Part shown: positions 58,967-63,123 of the stretch, piece by piece | Layout of the letters: the number at the start of each line of letters is the position of its first letter | Numbering within the stretch: position 1 is the first letter of the stretch | Assembly (NCBI GenBank): GCA_024398835.1 | Contig: JAKSIK010000014.1 | Coordinates: forward strand, 1-63,123 | Direction of reading: 5' to 3' | Length of the DNA: 63,123 bases | Source: Fibrobacter sp. | GTDB taxonomy: Bacteria > Fibrobacterota > Fibrobacteria > Fibrobacterales > Fibrobacteraceae | Notes under the pieces: model-generated | What the model saw: only the letters and a program-made list of their open reading frames with translations | Databases searched by the model: none | Told to the model about the DNA's origin: nothing | Translations under genes and position numbers: made by a program

Positions 58967-61714
58967 ATGGAAACTCGTTACAATTCTAAAGAAGTCGAAG
59001 CCCGCTGGCATGCCACCTGGGCAGAAAAGAAAAGTTTTGAACCTACCGGAAAGGGTGAACCCTTCTCCGTTGTAATCCCGCCCCCGAATGTTACTGGCGC
59101 CCTCCACTTGGGCCACGCTCTGAACGACACCCTCCAAGATATTTTGGTACGCTACCGCCGTAAGACTGGTCGCGACACGCTGTGGATTCCAGGTACGGAC
59201 CATGCAGGCATTGCAACGCAGGCTGTTGTGGAAAAGCGCCTTTTCCAGGATGAACACAAGACCCGCCACGACATTGGCCGCGAAGCCCTCGTGGAACGCA
59301 TCTGGAAGTGGAAGGACGAATACGAAGCCCGTATTACGAAGCAGCTCAAGAGCCTCGGCGTGAGTTGCGACTGGAGCCGTCAGCGCTTTACGCTGGACCC
59401 GGTCTGCGCGAAGGCCGTGCGCCACGCATTCTTCAATCTTTTCAAGAAGGGACTCATCTACCGCGGCAAGCGCCTCGTGAACTGGGATACCAAGCTCCAG
59501 ACCGCCGTGGCCGATGACGAAATCTACTACGAAACCGTGAAGGGCCACTTCTGGACGTTCAAGTATCCTCTGGCCGACGGTTCGGGATTCATCCCGGTCT
59601 CCACGACCCGCCCAGAAACCATCATGGGCGATACGGCCCTCGCCGTGCACCCCAGCGACGAACGCTATGCACAGTTCATCGGCAAGACTTTGAAGGTTCC
59701 GTTCGTGGACCGCGAAATCCCGGTGATTGCAGATGCCATCCTCGTGGACAAGGACTTCGGTACCGGTTCCGTGAAGGTGACTCCGGCACACGACCCCAAC
59801 GACTACGCGACGGGCCTCCGCCACAAGCTCCCGATGATCAATATCATGAACGACGACGGAAGTCTGAACGAAAACGCAGGCAAGTTCCAGGGCCTCAAGG
59901 GACAGGCTGCCCGCGACGCCGTCGTGGCAGGCCTCGAAGAACTCGGACTTCTCATCAAGGTGGAAGACCACGAAATGCAGGTCGGCCACTCCGACCGTTC
60001 TAAGACTGTGATTGAGCCGTACCTCAGCGACCAGTGGTTCGTGAAGATGGACGTGCTCGCCGAAAACGCGATGAACGCCGTGAAGTCCGGCGAAATCAAG
60101 ATTCTCCCGGAACGTTACGCCAACAAGTACCTCGACTGGCTCGCCGAAAAGCGCGACTGGTGCATCAGCCGTCAGCTCTGGTGGGGTCACCGCATTCCTA
60201 TCTGGCACACCGACGCAAGCGAAGACGAACTGAAGAAGGCCTTCGGCAACCGCGAAGACATCTTCTTCTACAAGGCCGAAAACGGCGGTTACCTCGTCTG
60301 CAGCCAGGAAGAAAACCTTAAGGAAGACGCAGTGCCCGGCCACATTCTCAAGCAAGAAGAAGACGTGCTCGACACCTGGTTCAGTAGTGGTCTCTGGCCG
60401 CACTCCACCATGGGCTGGCCGGAAAACACCGACACACTCAAGAAGTACTACCCGACCTCCGTCTTGGTCACGAGCCGCGACATCATCACCCTCTGGGTCG
60501 CCCGCATGGTGCTCTTCAGCCAAGAGAACATGGGCATGGTTCCGTTCCACACGGTGTACATCCACCCGAAGATTCTGGACGGCAAGGGTCAGACCATGAG
60601 CAAGTCCAAGGGCAACGGCGTTGACCCGATGGATATCGAAGAGAAGTACGGCACCGACGCGCTCCGCTTCGTGATGACAAGCCTCTGCACCGACAACCAG
60701 GACGCTCGCCTTCCGGTGAAGGACGAAAAGCTGGAAGACGGACGCATCATCAAGACCAGCGAAAAGTTCGAAATCGGCCGCAACTTTGCGAACAAGATTT
60801 GGAACGCCTGCCGCTTCCTGTACCCGCACTTGGAACAGGCCGGCGCACTTGCTGCTGAACTCCCCATGGACAAGAGCTTGTTCGCCCTCGAAGACAAGTG
60901 GATTCTTAGCCGCCTGCAGACGACCATCAAGAATTCAACCCGCATGCTCGAGGAATACCACTTCGCAGAACTCGCCGGTTACCTCTACCGCTTTGTGTGG
61001 GACGACGTTTGCTCTAGCTACCTCGAAATCAAGAAGGCCGTGATCAACCGCGAAACGCTTGACGCCGAGAAGAAGAACGCCATGGCGATTCTCAGCCACG
61101 TGCTGAAGAACGTGATTGACCTCCTCCATCCGGTGATGCCGTTCATCACGGAAGAACTCAACGGCATCCTGTTCCAGGGTTCCGAACTGGTGATCAGCCG
61201 CCCATGGCCCAAGGCCGACGAAAGCCTCGTGAGCGCAGACATCGAGAAGGCATTCGACCGCGCATTCGCCGTTGTCGAAGGCGTCCGCGGCGTCCGTGGC
61301 CGTTACAGCGTCTCCCCCGCCACCAAGCTCAAGGCCGTGGTGAGCGTTGACGACAGCGCGACGGAAGCCTCCATGAAGGATTGCGAAGCCATCATCACGG
61401 AACTCAGCGGACTCGAAAGCCTCGCCATCGCCGTGAAGGCCGCGAAGCCGAAGTTCAGCGCCTCTGCCGTCGTGCCGGGCGGTGAACTCTACATCCCGCT
61501 GGAAGGCATCCTCGACCCGGCCGCCGAAATCGTCCGCCTCGAAAAGGAAATCGAAAAGGCGAAGGGATTTGCAGCTTCCATTGAGCGCAAACTTTCTAAT
61601 GAAAAGTTTGTCAACGGAGCACCAGAGGCTGTCGTTAATGCTGAACGAGTAAAGTTGGCTACACAACAAGATATCATCGCCAAAAACGAAGCCGCGCTGA
61701 AGGAACTGAAGTAA
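58967..61714 (+). CDS. valS: Valyl-tRNA synthetase
   Basis: The 915-residue class I enzyme charges tRNA-Val. The HIGH-type motif is 'GALHLGHAL' (about 42-50), followed by 'WIPGTDHAGIATQAVVEK', the CP1 editing domain ('TTRPETIMGDTALAVHP', 'HDPNDYATGLRH'), the KMSKS motif 'TMSKSKGNGVDP' (about 542), an anticodon-binding helical domain and the C-terminal coiled coil. ATG 58967 (METRYNSKEVEARWHATW) fits family N-termini; an ATG at 58931 would add 12 residues and would lie upstream of the -10 box. It shows strong use of preferred codons and higher GC than its neighbours, as expected for a highly expressed gene. Confidence 0.97.
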   Translation: METRYNSKEVEARWHATWAEKKSFEPTGKGEPFSVVIPPPNVTGALHLGHALNDTLQDILVRYRRKTGRDTLWIPGTDHAGIATQAVVEKRLFQDEHKTRHDIGREALVERIWKWKDEYEARITKQLKSLGVSCDWSRQRFTLDPVCAKAVRHAFFNLFKKGLIYRGKRLVNWDTKLQTAVADDEIYYETVKGHFWTFKYPLADGSGFIPVSTTRPETIMGDTALAVHPSDERYAQFIGKTLKVPFVDREIPVIADAILVDKDFGTGSVKVTPAHDPNDYATGLRHKLPMINIMNDDGSLNENAGKFQGLKGQAARDAVVAGLEELGLLIKVEDHEMQVGHSDRSKTVIEPYLSDQWFVKMDVLAENAMNAVKSGEIKILPERYANKYLDWLAEKRDWCISRQLWWGHRIPIWHTDASEDELKKAFGNREDIFFYKAENGGYLVCSQEENLKEDAVPGHILKQEEDVLDTWFSSGLWPHSTMGWPENTDTLKKYYPTSVLVTSRDIITLWVARMVLFSQENMGMVPFHTVYIHPKILDGKGQTMSKSKGNGVDPMDIEEKYGTDALRFVMTSLCTDNQDARLPVKDEKLEDGRIIKTSEKFEIGRNFANKIWNACRFLYPHLEQAGALAAELPMDKSLFALEDKWILSRLQTTIKNSTRMLEEYHFAELAGYLYRFVWDDVCSSYLEIKKAVINRETLDAEKKNAMAILSHVLKNVIDLLHPVMPFITEELNGILFQGSELVISRPWPKADESLVSADIEKAFDRAFAVVEGVRGVRGRYSVSPATKLKAVVSVDDSATEASMKDCEAIITELSGLESLAIAVKAAKPKFSASAVVPGGELYIPLEGILDPAAEIVRLEKEIEKAKGFAASIERKLSNEKFVNGAPEAVVNAERVKLATQQDIIAKNEAALKELK

Positions 61715-61737
61715 ACCCAGCTTTCAAACTTGTAGAT

Positions 61738-61777
61738 AATATCCTGTCACATAAAACGTGGCAGGATATTTTTTTAA
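61738..61777 (+). terminator. valS terminator
   Basis: The stem AATATCCTG(T)CAC/GTG(G)CAGGATATT is followed by TTTTTTT. It partly overlaps the stop of the minus-strand lipoprotein gene. Confidence 0.88.
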
Positions 61778-62358
61778 TTAGATTCCCTGAATTTTTCAGT
61801 TTCTCGGCATTTGGGATCATCGTAATAAATTGCGTATCGGGATTGTCGCCTGTTCTCTGGCGTTCGATAGTCTGGCATATGAATAAACTTCCTTCCATCG
61901 AAATCCAAGTAAGCGTTCATACAAAGTCTTCGTTCTCCATTCCAAAGAGCTTGAATTGAAACAATTTCACCATGCTTTATCGTATATTCAATTTTCAAGG
62001 TTTGATAAGCAATTCCCTTATTATACCAAACAATTTCATCAGCTGGTGTATATTCTTCAACAGATACTCGATAATAAAAATGCGGCTCGTTTAAATTTGG
62101 TTCTCCATTTTTCCTTTCATATCCATAGTCCATCTGCAATAGGTATGGTGCAATTTTTTTGTCTAGACGTGTCTGATACGCAACAATCTGAATATCCTTG
62201 GGTGAAGTCCCTTCTGGCAGTTCTCCAACGACCACAAAAAGAGTATCCGCCAAAGCAATTCTTTGGGGAGCCTTGCTAGAATAGTCCGGTGTTACTTGAC
62301 TGGACAAACCCGTGCAGGCAACAAGAATTGACACCAACAGTAAAAAAAGAAATCTCAT
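61774..62358 (-). CDS. Unknown lipoprotein, paralog of the next gene (A)
   Basis: The 194-residue protein has a lipobox (LVAC, Cys15). The mature part contains 'DIQIVAYQTRLD' and 'DEIVWYNKGIAYQTLKIEYTIKHGEIVSIQALWNGERRLC', which align with segments of the upstream gene product ('TIVAYAQRD', 'FVVWYKEGVPYRTLMISC'). No known family is recognised. Its ATG overlaps the stop of the upstream gene by 4 bases (ATGA), indicating coupling. Confidence 0.82.
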   Translation of the reverse strand: MRFLFLLLVSILVACTGLSSQVTPDYSSKAPQRIALADTLFVVVGELPEGTSPKDIQIVAYQTRLDKKIAPYLLQMDYGYERKNGEPNLNEPHFYYRVSVEEYTPADEIVWYNKGIAYQTLKIEYTIKHGEIVSIQALWNGERRLCMNAYLDFDGRKFIHMPDYRTPENRRQSRYAIYYDDPKCRETEKFRESN

Positions 62359-62819
62359 TTTACCTCAACCACCAAGTCAGCAAATTCATCATCAGAAGTT
62401 CTCAAAACAGGCGCCTCTCTGGATTCATCACCGGACAGGAAGACAGCCTTTAAATCTCGGGTTGAATCGTCACAAGATATCATCAAAGTTCGGTACGGAA
62501 CGCCCTCTTTGTACCAAACCACAAAATACCTATCACGACTATGGTCGCCCCAAAGTCTGCTAGGTTCACAAGACTTTGGTCCATACCGACTAAACTTTAT
62601 TTGACGAGTATCTCCATCATAATTCAAAGCATACCAATGAACATTTTTATTTTCTAAAGGACAATCTCCACTAGAACAATCTCTTTGAGCGTAGGCAACA
62701 ATAGTTTCTTTTTCAACAGGAGCGTTTTTAGGCAAAGATTCATTAACACGTATTAAATGGCTTGGATAAGAACAAGCCGTAAAAAGCAAGGCAATAGGAA
62801 CTGTTAGTATAAATTTCAT
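62355..62819 (-). CDS. Unknown lipoprotein, paralog of the previous gene (B)
   Basis: The 154-residue protein has a lipobox (LFTAC, about Cys16). It shares the 'IVAY...' and 'VVWYKEGVPYRTL' blocks with its downstream neighbour and has several additional cysteines (CSSGDC and others). The ATG at 62819 is chosen because the in-frame extension upstream reads through the GC-rich repeat element and has no signal-peptide features. Function is unknown; the pair is likely exported together. Confidence 0.8.
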   Translation of the reverse strand: MKFILTVPIALLFTACSYPSHLIRVNESLPKNAPVEKETIVAYAQRDCSSGDCPLENKNVHWYALNYDGDTRQIKFSRYGPKSCEPSRLWGDHSRDRYFVVWYKEGVPYRTLMISCDDSTRDLKAVFLSGDESREAPVLRTSDDEFADLVVEVK

Positions 62820-62859
62820 TATGATTAAAAATAATAACTTTTTTGAGAAGTTCTTTTGC

Positions 62860-63080
62860 GTTAGGGATAGTGACCCCTTGGGGCGGAGACCTGCGTAGCA
62901 GGGCTCCGTTTTAGGAGGCGGGCGACGAGCGAAGCGACGGCGGCAGCCCCTAAACAGCGTGCGAGCCGAATGCAACGAAAACAAGCTTGCTTGTTTTCAT
63001 TGCTGAGGCGATGCCGCAGACGCCGAAGGCGTCAAATATAGCCCGACCCGTGCGGAGCGCGGGAAATGCCCCCCCCCCTT
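62860..63080. repeat. GC-rich mosaic intergenic element with a C10 tract
   Basis: No gene is visible from 62820 to the window end. The stretch has nested inverted repeats: GACCCC/GGGGC near 62872, TTAGGGGCTG-type ends flanking 62923-62956, and GAAAACAAGC/GCTTGTTTTC at 62978-62999. Further on are GACGCCGAAGGCGTC and a run of ten C at 63069-63078. The design (palindromic core followed by GAG) resembles the elements at 9350-9531. Confidence 0.6.
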
Positions 63081-63123
63081 AAAGCCATACAAAACGTCTA
63101 TTTCAAGGCAGCAGCGTCATAAT

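Noticed and set aside
58859..60829. 656-codon open frame opposite valS
   Set aside because: It lies antisense to a clear valyl-tRNA synthetase. The composition (Val/His/Glu/Phe-rich, no domain) is what biased codons of valS give on the opposite strand.

Overview
The window looks like chromosomal DNA from a Fibrobacter species (phylum Fibrobacterota). Diagnostic for this are a FISUMP-domain lipoprotein (24882-26405), a TIGR02147-type HTH protein translationally coupled to a surface lipoprotein (left edge), surface proteins with long 'SSSS' linkers (17113-19482 and 24882-26405), and a double-length UvrA. The LpxC/LpxD genes, many lipoboxes and outer-membrane barrels show a Gram-negative envelope. 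I see no phage, transposase, CRISPR array or plasmid genes. The window reads as ordinary core chromosome punctuated by small intergenic repeat elements.

Layout. 1-2100: truncated lipoprotein plus TIGR02147 regulator. 2465-8371: murD, yebC, a Lys/Glu-rich secreted protein, a phosphohexomutase and dapA. 8400-9110: a protein carrying a metallothionein-like cysteine cluster, followed by a 425-bp array of hairpins and repeats. 9537-16182: ilvC, a MATE transporter, a lipoprotein, a membrane-anchored metallopeptidase and ychF. 16490-19482: a coupled membrane protein and FGE-domain protein. 19537-26405: double uvrA and the FISUMP lipoprotein. 27177-34174: the conserved rimP-nusA-infB-rbfA-truB-ribF operon. 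34838-40500: Nudix, lipoprotein, LytM-like, STAS, PorV-like and a stand-alone MetH activation domain. 40569-44613: TM2 protein, ferredoxin plus geranylgeranyl-reductase-type flavoprotein, and two envelope proteins. 44665-48466: fabG-acpP-rnc and a peptide-binding lipoprotein. 49443-49797: tRNA-Ser(CGA) with a duplicated 3' end. 49862-56267: a lipid A/envelope operon (gamma carbonic anhydrase-like, DAG kinase-like, lpxD, lpxC, fabZ), then mnmE and a sugar transporter. 56361-57959: ZIP transporter and MBL hydrolase. 58008-58802: PIN/RelB-like toxin-antitoxin pair. 58967-61714: valS. 61774-62819: two paralogous lipoproteins, then a GC-rich repeat element up to the right edge.

Most notable observations. 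(1) At least nine genes have a sigma70-like -10 hexamer ending only 6-10 nt before the start codon, often with no ribosome-binding site, which predicts leaderless mRNAs. (2) A hairpin repeat (outer arms ATTGC/GCAAT) occurs in three intergenic copies and in two coding copies (truB and the FISUMP linker), with compensatory stem changes. (3) An 86-bp exact duplication contains the 3' end of tRNA-Ser plus its terminator and brackets a 113-bp segment made of three hairpins. (4) A 20-bp perfect-arm palindrome sits on the uvrA -10 box. (5) Eleven cysteines lie within 25 residues of an otherwise unknown protein. No single locus is clearly a new defence or secretion system; the small structured elements and the leaderless promoter pattern are the best candidates for something undescribed.
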